A stretch of DNA of 35,946 nt from NCBI GenBank assembly GCA_031277715.1, contig JAITLW010000325.1, positions 1-35,946 of the forward strand, read 5' to 3'. The notes beneath the pieces are model-generated. The model was not told the DNA's origin, ran no database searches, and saw nothing but the letters and a program-made list of their open reading frames with translations. This stretch comes from Sphingobacterium sp. GTDB taxonomy: Bacteria; Bacteroidota; Bacteroidia; Sphingobacteriales; Sphingobacteriaceae. The position numbers and the translations under genes are program-made. Below, in pieces: positions 16,807-24,867 of the stretch (within the stretch, counting starts at the first letter, position 1; every line of letters starts with the position of its first letter).

Positions 16807-18063
16807 CTAAGTTTTTGAGATGATTTTGCTCGATAATATGCCGTTGGCATAGCTCGTCTCTATGATATCGCCCTCATTAATCTGTTCTTTTGAGGTGATG
16901 GCCCTTCCGTTGATTCGTGTGATACTAAACCCCTTTTTTAAGAGAAGCTGAGGGTCTGCCATATTGATAATACGGGAGATTCCTTCCAGTGCATTTTGTT
17001 GCTCTTTTAGAATATGTTGACCATATAGTTTCAATTGCTGAGATATCAGTTGTATCTGATGTCCCTCGGATGTAAGTTTCTGCTTACTGTTCCAGGATAG
17101 TACTTGTGCCGATTCCGTAAGTTTTTTTCGGTGTAGTGAAAATAACTCTTGAGCAAGAGAAATAATACTTTCCTGTGCTTTTTCTACGGGGATCGAAAAG
17201 TTGTGAAACTTCTGGATTAGAAAGTCGGCGAGTTCACTCGGGGTAATCGCATTTTTGTAAGCCACCATTTCGCTGACTGTTTCATTGGTCGAATGTCCTA
17301 TGCCCGTCAATACGGGGATGGGGAAAATTGCGATTGCTTTGGACAGTGCGTAATTATTATAACTCGAGAGTCCGACTTCACCGCCACCACCTCGGATGAT
17401 AGCAACGGCATCATATTTTTCAAGATGATCCGCAATAATAGCAAGTTGTCGGATAATTGATGGAATGGATTTATCTCCTTGCAAAAGAGCGGGGTAAAGC
17501 GTTGTTTCAATTTTATATCCCCACGGGTTGTGTGTTATGATTTTAAAGAAATCGGATAGACCTTTGCTGGTTTCAACCGAAATTATAGCTAGCCGTTTGG
17601 GGAGCAGGGGGAATGTTAATCGTTTGTTGGCATCGAATAGGCCCTCTTGTTGTAGCTTAGCTATACTTTCCTTTTTCTCTTTTTCAAGTTCACCCAGAAC
17701 GAATGTGGGGTCGATATCTACTATGCGTAAACTGAGCCCATATAAGGGGTCGTAGGATACCCCTGCTTGAAATAATACAGTTATACCATCTCGTAAAGGC
17801 TCATTGAGCAATTGAATAAATTGCGCGTTAATTCGTTCAAAATCTGTCTTCCATAGTATAGACCGTATTTCTGCGACTATTTTACCGTCTTTTTTCTCGA
17901 CGAGTTCAGGATAGCAATGTCCGGAATGCTTATAATGGTTGAGTTTGTTCATCTCTGCTTTTATCCAATACAAGCTCTTGTAACGCTCTGCAATGGTTCG
18001 CTGTATGCTTTTCGTTACTTCTAGGAGGGAAAAAATAGTTTTGTCTTCAACCACTTCAGGCAT
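16807..18063 (-). CDS. xseA: Exodeoxyribonuclease VII large subunit
   Basis: The 418-residue product is typical in length. It begins with the OB-fold-like DNA-binding domain (LEVTKSIQRTIAERYKSLYWIKAEMNKL, SGHCYPELVE, GISYDPLYG-like GVSYDPLYGLSLRIVDIDP). The catalytic domain carries LPKRLAIISVETSKGLSDF, then IIRGGGGEVGLSSYNNYALSKAIAIFPIPVLTGIGHSTNETVSEMVAYKNAITPSELADFLI. The last stretch is the best-known XseA motif region. A long helical region and the C-terminal KGFSITRINGRAITSKEQI...GDIIETSYANGILSSKI, the XseB-contacting domain, close the protein. It is upstream of xseB in an operon. The start is the ATG at 18063, with a -7-like element 4 nt upstream. Confidence 0.95.
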   Translation of the reverse strand: MPEVVEDKTIFSLLEVTKSIQRTIAERYKSLYWIKAEMNKLNHYKHSGHCYPELVEKKDGKIVAEIRSILWKTDFERINAQFIQLLNEPLRDGITVLFQAGVSYDPLYGLSLRIVDIDPTFVLGELEKEKKESIAKLQQEGLFDANKRLTFPLLPKRLAIISVETSKGLSDFFKIITHNPWGYKIETTLYPALLQGDKSIPSIIRQLAIIADHLEKYDAVAIIRGGGGEVGLSSYNNYALSKAIAIFPIPVLTGIGHSTNETVSEMVAYKNAITPSELADFLIQKFHNFSIPVEKAQESIISLAQELFSLHRKKLTESAQVLSWNSKQKLTSEGHQIQLISQQLKLYGQHILKEQQNALEGISRIINMADPQLLLKKGFSITRINGRAITSKEQINEGDIIETSYANGILSSKIISKT

Positions 18064-18067
18064 GAAT

Positions 18068-18075
18068 CAAAGGTA
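18068..18075 (-). promoter_or_regulatory. -7 element next to the xseA start
   Basis: On the minus strand this reads TACCTTTG, matching TAnnTTTG, with only 4 nt to the xseA ATG. It predicts a leaderless or nearly leaderless transcript. No good -33 motif is visible. Confidence 0.4.
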
Positions 18076-18185
18076 AATAAAAACTTTGATGTATAGCACA
18101 GGGATCAGCAAGGGGACAAGTTTGGAACGCCTTATTATTAAAAAGGTAATTAACTGGGATTTAAATCGTAGATAAGACGGATATT

Positions 18186-18250
18186 ATTCGGATATATCCG
18201 AATGAAGTCCCTATTAAGTCCGAATAAAGTCCCTGTTAAGCCCCTATTAA
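18186..18250. repeat. 18-bp palindrome leading into 22-bp tandem repeats
   Basis: ATTCGGATATATCCGAAT (18186-18203) is a perfect palindrome. Its right half begins two tandem 22-bp units, TCCGAATGAAGTCCCTATTAAG (18197-18218) and TCCGAATAAAGTCCCTGTTAAG (18219-18240). They differ at two positions and are followed by a partial CCCCTATTAA. Copies are contiguous with no spacers, so it is not a CRISPR. It may be one copy of a dispersed intergenic repeat. Confidence 0.7.
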
Positions 18251-18346
18251 ATATAGACATGATACTTCTTTGGTACCAATCAGTACCAAGCTTACTGAAA
18301 GCATTTATTCGGTGAATGAAAGGTAGTTTCTTTATTAATGTTGCGG

Positions 18347-18378
18347 TTTTGTGCGGTTTTTACATATATTTACTTTAG
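18347..18378 (+). promoter_or_regulatory. Promoter of the serine hydrolase/dipeptidase operon
   Basis: TTTTG (18347-18351), a 19-nt spacer and TACTTTAG (18371-18378) fit the Bacteroidota -33/-7 layout with one mismatch in the -7 (A for the last T of TTTG). It lies 12 nt before the ATG. Confidence 0.45.
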
Positions 18379-18390
18379 AAACTTATTGTC

Positions 18391-20130
18391 ATGAATCAAT
18401 TATCAATAAAACCCTTTGGGCTTCTCCTATTTTTTCTACTGTGTATAGGTTTAGTCAATGCACAGTACAAACAAACTGTTCTAAATAAAACACAGCTGTT
18501 ATTTAATAAAGAGCATGCTGTTCCTCTGGGGCGTCTGGACGAAACAAAGATTGCAGTTGTAACTCCTGATTTGCAGAAATACTCGACCTTTATTCAGCAA
18601 CTGGAGCGTTACGCTGATATTGCTTCCTTTGATTTCTCCAAGTATGATGAACAGACAAAATACTTCAATACGATTATTGTAGCAGGGACAGAGACAGACC
18701 TTAGCAGAGAGATGTTGTACATGCTGAGACAGTCTTTGGTCAATCGCAAGAATATTATTCTTTGTCGATTTCAGGACGCAGGAAGGAGCCTGCCTCAATG
18801 GTCGCCGTTATTAGGGGGACGCGTTACGGAGCTTGGCTATCCGTCCTTTTCTGAAATGGCGCAGCGAAATATGGCGATGAGTGTCTTCGGTGGATTGGCG
18901 ATTACGGAAGGCAATCTGGGTAATCGAACGGAGCAGACCCGACTACAGTATACACTAGGAGAGGGATCAGGACTTGATATAGCGAAGATGACAAAAAAAA
19001 TAGACCTTATTGCCAGCGAGGCTATTCGTGAGAAGGCAGCGCCCGGGATGGTGGTCATGGCAGTCAAGAATGGACAGGTTATCTTCGAAAAAGCCTACGG
19101 TACGCATACCTATGACAAACAAAGACCGACAGTAATAAACGATATCTTTGATCTCGCTTCGGTGAGCAAGATTGCAGGGACTACACCTGTCATTATGCAG
19201 CTTCAGGAAAAGGGAATTATCAACTTGGATAGTACAATGGGACATTATTTATGGCAAGCTAAAGCTAGCAATAAGGCGAATATCTCGTTGCGTACGGTTT
19301 TGCTGCATGAAGCCGGTTTTACTCCTTTTATTCCTTTCTATCGCCATTTGAAACAAGGGGATCTCCAAAAGACTCCTTCTGAGACACATCAAACGAAAGT
19401 AGCGGACAAAGCGTATTTGATAAATAATTATTACAGGGATGTAATGTGGCCCGAGATGTTGAGCTCGGCCGTCAAACCGATTGGTGATTATGTGTATTCA
19501 GATATCAGTATGTATGTGATGAAAGAGATCGCAGAGCATGAGACCGCTATACCTATGGACGAATACGTACAGCAGATACTATATCGGCCTATAGGAATGA
19601 AGACAGCGGGCTATAATCCCAGAGAGCGATTCGAAAAATATAGAATTATTCCTACGGAAAATGATACTTCTTTTAGAAAAGTGTTGTTGGAGGGATATGT
19701 ACATGATCAGGGAGCTGCAATGGCAGGTGGGGTAGCTGGACATGCGGGATTGTTCTCGACGGCCAATGACCTGGCTATCTATGGTCAACTTTTGCTCAAT
19801 AGGGGGGAGTACGGTGGTACACGTTACTTTAAGCCGGCTACGGTCGACTTGTTTACCTCCAAACAGTCCAAAACTAGCCGTAGAGGATTAGGTTTTGATA
19901 GAGCAGATTCGGATCCAAAGAAAGAATATCCTTCCAGATTGGCTAATGCCTCTGTTTTCGGACATACAGGATACACGGGTACTTGTATCTGGGTCGACCC
20001 GAAGCATCAGCTGACCTATATATTCTTATCTAATCGAGTGCATCCGCAGGTTTCAAATAAGTTGTCGGATCTGAGCATACGAGGTCGTATGTTGGATGCG
20101 ATCTACGAAACTATAAACGAAGCGAAATGA
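18391..20130 (+). CDS. Secreted serine hydrolase of the class C beta-lactamase fold with a GH3 C-terminal-like leader domain
   Basis: The product has 579 residues and a signal peptide MNQLSIKPFGLLLFFLLCIGLVNAQ. The C-terminal part, from about residue 200, is a beta-lactamase-fold hydrolase. SVSK (257-260) holds the nucleophile Ser257 and general-base Lys260, YSD (369-371) is the Tyr motif, and HTG (525-527) stands in for KTG. The GAAMAGGVAGHAGLFSTANDLAIYGQ region is typical of the family. Residues about 30-195 (KIAVVTPDLQKY... FNTIIVAGTETDLS... AMSVFGGLAITEGNLG) resemble the GH3 C-terminal domain found in Bacteroidota GH3/beta-lactamase fusions, but the GH3 catalytic domain itself is absent. 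Substrates could be peptidoglycan peptides or esters. The stop overlaps the dipeptidase start by 4 nt (ATGA), suggesting a joint role in cell-wall peptide turnover. Confidence 0.85.
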   Translation: MNQLSIKPFGLLLFFLLCIGLVNAQYKQTVLNKTQLLFNKEHAVPLGRLDETKIAVVTPDLQKYSTFIQQLERYADIASFDFSKYDEQTKYFNTIIVAGTETDLSREMLYMLRQSLVNRKNIILCRFQDAGRSLPQWSPLLGGRVTELGYPSFSEMAQRNMAMSVFGGLAITEGNLGNRTEQTRLQYTLGEGSGLDIAKMTKKIDLIASEAIREKAAPGMVVMAVKNGQVIFEKAYGTHTYDKQRPTVINDIFDLASVSKIAGTTPVIMQLQEKGIINLDSTMGHYLWQAKASNKANISLRTVLLHEAGFTPFIPFYRHLKQGDLQKTPSETHQTKVADKAYLINNYYRDVMWPEMLSSAVKPIGDYVYSDISMYVMKEIAEHETAIPMDEYVQQILYRPIGMKTAGYNPRERFEKYRIIPTENDTSFRKVLLEGYVHDQGAAMAGGVAGHAGLFSTANDLAIYGQLLLNRGEYGGTRYFKPATVDLFTSKQSKTSRRGLGFDRADSDPKKEYPSRLANASVFGHTGYTGTCIWVDPKHQLTYIFLSNRVHPQVSNKLSDLSIRGRMLDAIYETINEAK

Positions 20131-21275
20131 AAAGTGTATTGAGCTTTCTATGCCTGTTCGGGTTCGTCGCCGTAGGATGGGCCCAAGACTATGAAGAGGT
20201 CCATCGTCGGATTTTGGTTGTTGATGGGCATAATGATGTGATTATTACAAGTATTTTGAAGGGTAAGGATATCGGCAAGCGTCTGCAAAGCGGACATACC
20301 GATATTCCTAGGTTGATGGAAGGCGGTGTCGATGTGCAGGTTTTTGCTGTCTGGTCGGATGATAAACGTTGGCGGAAGGGTGCTTTTAGGCACGCAAACG
20401 ATCAAATTGATGCGCTAGAGAGAGTAATCGCCCAGAATCCGGATCGAATAGCATTAGCAAAGGGGGCAGCAGATATCGAGCAGATCTATAAGGAGGGAAA
20501 AATAGCCGCTTTGATAGGTGTTGAAGGTGGCAATATGATTGAATCAAGTGTCTCCAATCTGGAAAAACTATATGATCGGGGAGCTCGTTATTTGACATTG
20601 ACCTGGAATTATAACCTGCCTTGGGCAACTGCCGCCGCTATTGAAGATGGAAAGCCGCTGTCTCAGCAGCGTGGGCTGTCGAGGAATGGGAAGGCCATAA
20701 TTCGAAAAATGAATGAATTAGGAATGATGGTGGATCTGTCGCATGGTAGTAAAAAGCTGTTTTATGACGTGTTACAGGTCAGTACAAAACCGATTTTAGT
20801 GTCACATAGTAATGCCGCCGCGCTCACTCCACATTCTAGAAATCTGGATGATCAGCAACTGGAAGCATTGAAGAAAAATGGGGGTGTTGTTGGCGTTAAC
20901 TTTTACGCAGGATTTTTAGATGCGGATTATGAAGCCCGACTAAAAGAGGCATATATAAAACATGTAGGGCCGATAAATAAAGAAGTATCTACTTGGGAGC
21001 AGTTTGCAAAACTCACAAAGGAGCAACAATATGAGGTGACGGCTCCGTTGTCCAAATTATTGGATCATATCGATTATCTGGTAGAGAAAGTTGGAATAGA
21101 TCATGTTGCAGTTGGCTCGGATTATGATGGTATAGAAGCTCCTCCGCAGGATCTAGAGGATGTTTCCAAATTACCCAATCTGACCAAAGCTTTGCTGGAA
21201 CGAGGCTATAGTGAAGAGCATGTTGCTAAGATCATGGGATTGAATTTTTTACGTATCCTGAAAGAAAATGAATAA
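20127..21275 (+). CDS. Membrane dipeptidase family (M19) protein, secreted
   Basis: This 382-residue protein has the signal peptide MKSVLSFLCLFGFVAVGWAQ and the M19 renal-dipeptidase pattern. The first zinc ligands lie in VVDGHNDVI (His35, Asp37), the bridging Glu in IGVEGGNMI (Glu133), and the other metal ligands in VDLSHGSKK and ILVSHSNAAALTPHSRNL. GVVGVNFYAGFL and HVAVGSDYDGIEAPP complete the barrel. M19 enzymes hydrolyse dipeptides with a range of N-terminal residues, often accepting a D-residue at the second position, which fits peptidoglycan-derived dipeptides. It overlaps the upstream serine hydrolase gene by 4 nt, so the pair is translationally coupled. Length is usual. Confidence 0.93.
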   Translation: MKSVLSFLCLFGFVAVGWAQDYEEVHRRILVVDGHNDVIITSILKGKDIGKRLQSGHTDIPRLMEGGVDVQVFAVWSDDKRWRKGAFRHANDQIDALERVIAQNPDRIALAKGAADIEQIYKEGKIAALIGVEGGNMIESSVSNLEKLYDRGARYLTLTWNYNLPWATAAAIEDGKPLSQQRGLSRNGKAIIRKMNELGMMVDLSHGSKKLFYDVLQVSTKPILVSHSNAAALTPHSRNLDDQQLEALKKNGGVVGVNFYAGFLDADYEARLKEAYIKHVGPINKEVSTWEQFAKLTKEQQYEVTAPLSKLLDHIDYLVEKVGIDHVAVGSDYDGIEAPPQDLEDVSKLPNLTKALLERGYSEEHVAKIMGLNFLRILKENE

Positions 21276-21286
21276 CTGATGATACA

Positions 21287-21904
21287 TCAGATGTCCTCCT
21301 TTTCCAGTCGTGTCAGCTCCTCGTAGTTGTTGTTCAATCGTTTTAATAGGAAGCCATATATAACTTTAAAATAGAGTTTGTAGAGCCAAACGAACAGTAG
21401 GCCGAATGCGATGAACAGAATAGACACCAGGATGATAAAGAATAGCATACTGCCCCATGCTTCTCCTTTAATGTATTCTTTGGCAATCAGCTGAATAAGC
21501 TGTAAGCCGAAAGCAGCGTAAGCTGCCAGAAGGTTAAAGCGAATATACCGATGGGCGTTGTTTCGTACTGCTAAGATACTCTCCATAAGTTTGCGCGTAT
21601 TATTGGTGCTTTTTATCTGTACGAGTAACGTGTAAAACTGAAAGATAAAATAGAAGATACAGGCGTAAAATACGATATTATAGATACCGTCAGTGATTTG
21701 GAAAAAAAGCGAATCTTCTTTTTCTACCGGCAAGAAAAGAGAGAGCGCCATCCATAGCGTAAATTCAAGGCAACAGATAAAGAATATCCATCGAACGATA
21801 GAAGAAGAGCTGCGGCGTAACATGACGCGAATCTCGCTACTGTCAATCTGTGGGAATTGTTTGTCCGTGTTCCAGTGCTTTTTTAATAAATCTAATCCAT
21901 CCAT
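21287..21904 (-). CDS. Four-helix membrane protein coupled to the ECF sigma factor, candidate anti-sigma factor
   Basis: The 205-residue product has no recognised domain. The N-terminal cytoplasmic stretch MDGLDLLKKHWNTDKQFPQIDSSEIRVMLRR is followed by membrane segments near WIFFICCLEFTLWMALSLFL, DGIYNIVFYACIFYFIFQFYTLLV, YIRFNLLAAYAAFGLQLIQLI and MLFFIILVSILFIAFGLLFVWLY, and a charged C-terminal tail. The start overlaps the stop of the sigma-factor gene (TAATG). In Bacteroidota, membrane proteins in this position often hold their sigma factor at the membrane, but no zinc-anti-sigma motif is present. The anti-sigma role is inferred from position. Confidence 0.8.
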   Translation of the reverse strand: MDGLDLLKKHWNTDKQFPQIDSSEIRVMLRRSSSSIVRWIFFICCLEFTLWMALSLFLPVEKEDSLFFQITDGIYNIVFYACIFYFIFQFYTLLVQIKSTNNTRKLMESILAVRNNAHRYIRFNLLAAYAAFGLQLIQLIAKEYIKGEAWGSMLFFIILVSILFIAFGLLFVWLYKLYFKVIYGFLLKRLNNNYEELTRLEKEDI

Positions 21905-22410
21905 TAATAACCTCCATTCTGATCTATCATGTTTTTCAATTTTGTTTTTATCCGGTTCATTTTGACGCGCGCATTGACTTCGCTGATACCCAAGGTGTCT
22001 GATATCTCGGCGTAATCTTTGTCTTCGAGGTACATGTACACTAATGCTTTTTCGATGTCATTGAGTTGCCGAACAGCGGTATAAAGTGTTTTTAATTGTT
22101 CTTCCTGTTCGGTGTCATACTCTTCGTAGCGTATATTCTGTAACGAATTATCCCAGTCTACGGTTGTGATTTTTCGTTTCGTACCCCGATATAGGGAGAT
22201 CGCCGTATTCAGCGCTACGCGATAGGCCCATGTTGTAAATTTGGCCTCGCCTTTGAATGTCGGATAGGATCTCCAAAGCTGAATGACCATCTCCTGAAAT
22301 AGATCTTTGTGCGTATTCAAGTCCGTAGCATATAGCTTACAGATCTTGTGAAGGATGTTTTGGTGTTGTTCCAAAAGGCCCACAAATTCTATTTCCTTGT
22401 TTTTGTTCAT
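21904..22410 (-). CDS. ECF-type RNA polymerase sigma factor
   Basis: The 168-residue protein has the two sigma-70 regions of an ECF factor. Region 2 is LHKICKLYATDLNTHKDLFQEMVIQLWRSYPTFKGEAKFTTWAYRVALNTAISLYR, with the DNA-melting segment. Region 4 is LNDIEKALVYMYLEDKDYAEISDTLGISEVNARVKMNRIKTKL, a helix-turn-helix reading the -35. It has no signal or extra domain. It is coupled to the membrane protein at 21287. The divergent gene is radA, with TTACATGTAA palindromes in between. Regulon unknown; it is not next to a receptor/anti-sigma FecR pair, so it is not a FecI-type iron factor. Confidence 0.92.
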   Translation of the reverse strand: MNKNKEIEFVGLLEQHQNILHKICKLYATDLNTHKDLFQEMVIQLWRSYPTFKGEAKFTTWAYRVALNTAISLYRGTKRKITTVDWDNSLQNIRYEEYDTEQEEQLKTLYTAVRQLNDIEKALVYMYLEDKDYAEISDTLGISEVNARVKMNRIKTKLKNMIDQNGGY

Positions 22411-22471
22411 TCGCGTATGCTGATATGTCGAAATTAAGAAGATATTGTTACATGTAATGTAAGGTTTTTAC

Positions 22472-22479
22472 TAATTTAG
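22472..22479 (+). promoter_or_regulatory. -7-like element next to the radA start
   Basis: TAATTTAG (one mismatch to TAnnTTTG) ends 4 nt before the radA ATG, giving a nearly leaderless transcript. A TTG at 22445 is 24 nt upstream. TTACATGTAA (22448-22457) lies in the spacer and is a 10-bp palindrome. Confidence 0.35.
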
Positions 22480-22483
22480 CTCA

Positions 22484-23872
22484 ATGGCTAAGTCAAAATC
22501 AGCATATTTCTGTCAGTCCTGTGGGTACGAATCCCCAAAGTGGATGGGACAATGTCCATCTTGTAAACAGTGGAATTCTTTTGTGGAAGAAGTAGTTACC
22601 CCCACTTCATCGAGGGTGCCGGAATGGCGTAGTACTACAGGAGGTACTACTGCTACGAAGCGGACCAACAAAGCTGCTATCATCCATGAGATTGTTTATT
22701 CTGAAGAACAACGGATATTAACACCGGATAAGGAATTTAATCGAGTATTGGGAGGAGGGATTGTCCCGGGCTCCTTAGTGCTCATTGGCGGAGAGCCGGG
22801 CATCGGTAAGTCTACATTGATGTTGCAATTGGCACTGTCCTTACCTGCAGTAAAGACGCTTTATATCTCGGGAGAGGAGAGCGAACAACAGATCAAGATG
22901 CGTGCAGAACGTTTATCTCAATCGTCGAAAGCAAACTGCTATATCCTTACTGAAAGCAGTACGCAGCATATATTTAAACAGATTGAAGTGGTAAAGCCTA
23001 ATGTTGTAGTGATTGATTCGATTCAGACTCTGCACTCGTCACAGATAGAGTCTGCTCCAGGTTCGGTTTCACAGGTTCGTGAAGGTACAGCAGAGTTATT
23101 ACGGTTTGCCAAAGAAACAAATACTCCTGTATTAATTGTCGGACACATTACGAAAGACGGTTCTATTGCAGGCCCCAAGGTACTGGAGCACATGGTAGAT
23201 ACCGTGCTGCAGTTTGAAGGAGACCGAAATCATGTGTATAGAATATTACGATCTGTAAAGAACAGGTTTGGTTCGTCATCCGAATTGGGTATATATGAGA
23301 TGCAGGGGGCTGGGCTTCGAGAGGTGTCGAATCCTTCGGAGATTATGTTGTCCCAACGGGAAAGCCCAGTGAGTGGGGTAGCGGTAGCCGCCATGCTGGA
23401 AGGGGTGCGTCCGTTGATGATTGAGGTGCAGGCTTTGGTGAGCAATTCGGCATTTGGGACGCCACAACGTACAGCTACGGGCTTTGATAGTAAGCGGTTG
23501 AGCATGCTACTGGCGGTGTTGGAAAAACGGTTTGGCTTTCGCCTGAGTGCTCAGGATGTGTTTTTAAATATAGCTGGTGGACTTCGGGTAGAGGATCCGG
23601 CGATTGATTTGGCGGTGATAGCCGCACTGATATCGTCACAGCAGGATATCCCATTGCCTTCTCAGGTTACTTTCGCAGGAGAGGTAGGCCTATCTGGAGA
23701 AATACGTGCTGTAAACCGTATAGAACAGCGTATTGCAGAAGCGGAGAAACTTGGGTTTGACGGAATATTTATTTCTAAGTATAATGTGAAGGGGCTGGAC
23801 GCTAAAAAGTATAATATCGCCATTAGACCTATGGCTACTTTAGAAAATCTCTTTAACGCTCTTTTTGGATAA
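22484..23872 (+). CDS. radA: DNA repair protein RadA
   Basis: RadA is a RecA-like ATPase that promotes branch migration and strand exchange in recombinational repair. The 462 residues show the full domain order. A four-Cys zinc finger (Cys10, Cys13, Cys24, Cys27) opens the protein. The ATPase domain follows, with Walker A GGEPGIGKST (about 102-111) and Walker B-like VVVIDSIQT. The RadA-specific KNRFG (259-263) is present. A Lon-like C-terminal domain comes last (EVGLSGEIRAVNRIEQRIAEAEKLGF). Length and motifs are normal. It ends at a bidirectional terminator shared with the convergent thioredoxin gene. Confidence 0.97.
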   Translation: MAKSKSAYFCQSCGYESPKWMGQCPSCKQWNSFVEEVVTPTSSRVPEWRSTTGGTTATKRTNKAAIIHEIVYSEEQRILTPDKEFNRVLGGGIVPGSLVLIGGEPGIGKSTLMLQLALSLPAVKTLYISGEESEQQIKMRAERLSQSSKANCYILTESSTQHIFKQIEVVKPNVVVIDSIQTLHSSQIESAPGSVSQVREGTAELLRFAKETNTPVLIVGHITKDGSIAGPKVLEHMVDTVLQFEGDRNHVYRILRSVKNRFGSSSELGIYEMQGAGLREVSNPSEIMLSQRESPVSGVAVAAMLEGVRPLMIEVQALVSNSAFGTPQRTATGFDSKRLSMLLAVLEKRFGFRLSAQDVFLNIAGGLRVEDPAIDLAVIAALISSQQDIPLPSQVTFAGEVGLSGEIRAVNRIEQRIAEAEKLGFDGIFISKYNVKGLDAKKYNIAIRPMATLENLFNALFG

Positions 23873-23893
23873 AGGAAAGGTGCGTGTGATAAA

Positions 23894-23920
23894 AAGGGAG
23901 ATATTTATAATATCTCCCTT
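23894..23920. terminator. Bidirectional terminator between radA and the TlpA-like gene
   Basis: An 11-bp perfect stem AAGGGAGATAT/ATATCTCCCTT surrounds a 5-nt loop. A T tract follows on the plus strand (AATTTTTTC) and on the minus strand (TTTTTATC). The stem covers the last codons of the thioredoxin gene, so the hairpin is partly coding. Confidence 0.88.
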
Positions 23921-24570
23921 AATTTTTTCTTTAGATCTTCGCCGTGTAGGTTCCGTCCAATAATAATACCGTTGGGGTCCACAAGAACGTTTTGTGGAAT
24001 TGCCTTGATACCGTAAGGAATGGAGGCGCCATTGTTCCAGTATTGCAAATCTGAGATGTGCTTCCAGGTCAGGTTGTCGTCTGCAATTGCTTTTTTCCAA
24101 GAGTCAAACTCGCGGTCAAATGATACTCCAAGTATTTCAAAATTGCGGTCTTTGAATTCTGCATACGCAGCTACCAGATTAGGGTTTTCTGCACGGCAAG
24201 GAGGACACCAAGAAGCCCAAAAGTCTACTAGGACGTATTTCCCTTTGAGATTTTGTAGACCGTATGGATTGCCTTCCAGATCAAATTGTGTAATTCCAGG
24301 AGCTTTTTTGCCAATAGCTACATTGGACAGGTTTTTAAGATAGCGCTGGAATAGCTTACCTTCATTTGTTTTTTTTACACTCTTGTCGAGGGTTTTGAAC
24401 AAGGCTTCCATTTCTTTGTAGTCCGGATCATAGCCGCCCACACGCTGGATAAGCCGGATTGTCTCTGTCTGAGATGGATTTGCTTTGATCTCTTTTATTA
24501 ACTCATCTTTGGATTGTGCGTTCAAAAGAAACGGGACAATGCTCAAGAATAATGCAAGTAGTCTGTTCAT
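23905..24570 (-). CDS. TlpA/ResA-like periplasmic thioredoxin
   Basis: The 221-residue protein starts with the signal peptide MNRLLALFLSIVPFLLNAQ. A helical N-terminal region of about 65 residues (KDELIKEIKANPSQTETIRLIQRV) precedes a TlpA-like thioredoxin fold: GKKAPGITQFDLEGNPYGLQNLKGKYVLVDFWASWCPPC with the redox Cys122 and Cys125, then a cis-Pro region GIKAIPQNVLVDPNGIIIGR. Such proteins reduce periplasmic disulfides, for example in cytochrome maturation. No cytochrome or oxidase genes are nearby, so a general thiol-reductase role is safest. It has its own promoter and converges on radA. Confidence 0.93.
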   Translation of the reverse strand: MNRLLALFLSIVPFLLNAQSKDELIKEIKANPSQTETIRLIQRVGGYDPDYKEMEALFKTLDKSVKKTNEGKLFQRYLKNLSNVAIGKKAPGITQFDLEGNPYGLQNLKGKYVLVDFWASWCPPCRAENPNLVAAYAEFKDRNFEILGVSFDREFDSWKKAIADDNLTWKHISDLQYWNNGASIPYGIKAIPQNVLVDPNGIIIGRNLHGEDLKKKLREIL

Positions 24571-24587
24571 GATGTAACTGTTTTATT

Positions 24588-24618
24588 CAAACTTAGTTAA
24601 AAAGCATAAATTATTCAA
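24588..24618 (-). promoter_or_regulatory. Promoter of the TlpA-like gene
   Basis: On the minus strand TTG (24618-24616), a 20-nt spacer and TAAGTTTG (24595-24588) match the Bacteroidota layout. The -7 element ends 17 nt before the ATG. The rest of the 297-bp gap up to 24867 shows no gene. Confidence 0.55.
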
Positions 24619-24825
24619 TCTGTTTTCTTCGATAGGTTTGTTCGCCGTCGGGATACTATAGCTTTCAAATCAGCTACCGTGACTTCCAAAATAAGGCTTA
24701 AAAGACTTGCTAATAGGTTGTAATATCTACTCCTCTTTTCGTCTTCTTTGGTGTCCTGTATGTTAAAATGATTTTAAAATTATTTTTTAATTGCACTTTT
24801 ATTTACGAAAAGCTCATATTATTGT

Positions 24826-24833
24826 TAAATTTG
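24826..24833 (+). promoter_or_regulatory. -7 element of the nagB fusion gene
   Basis: TAAATTTG matches TAnnTTTG, with 34 nt to the ATG at 24868. A weak -33 (TTTAC) lies near 24802. No operator dyad is obvious. Confidence 0.5.
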
Positions 24834-24867
24834 CTATTCACGATTTATCATATTTATTACCTCATAA

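Larger units (their letters stand above)
18064..18390. other. 327-bp divergent intergenic region between xseA and the serine hydrolase
   Basis: This stretch holds promoter-like elements for both flanking genes, an 18-bp perfect palindrome, a 22-bp tandem repeat, and a 7-bp hairpin TTGGTAC/GTACCAA (18270-18289). I see no gene or recognisable RNA in it. The sub-elements have their own entries. Confidence 0.6.

Noticed and set aside
18186-18250. CRISPR array
   Set aside because: Only two contiguous 22-bp units are present, with no spacers and no cas genes.
21276-21290. CTGATG-ATA-CATCAG hairpin between the convergent dipeptidase and membrane-protein genes as a terminator
   Set aside because: The stem is only 6 bp with a 3-nt loop and no T tract on either side, so it is not convincing.
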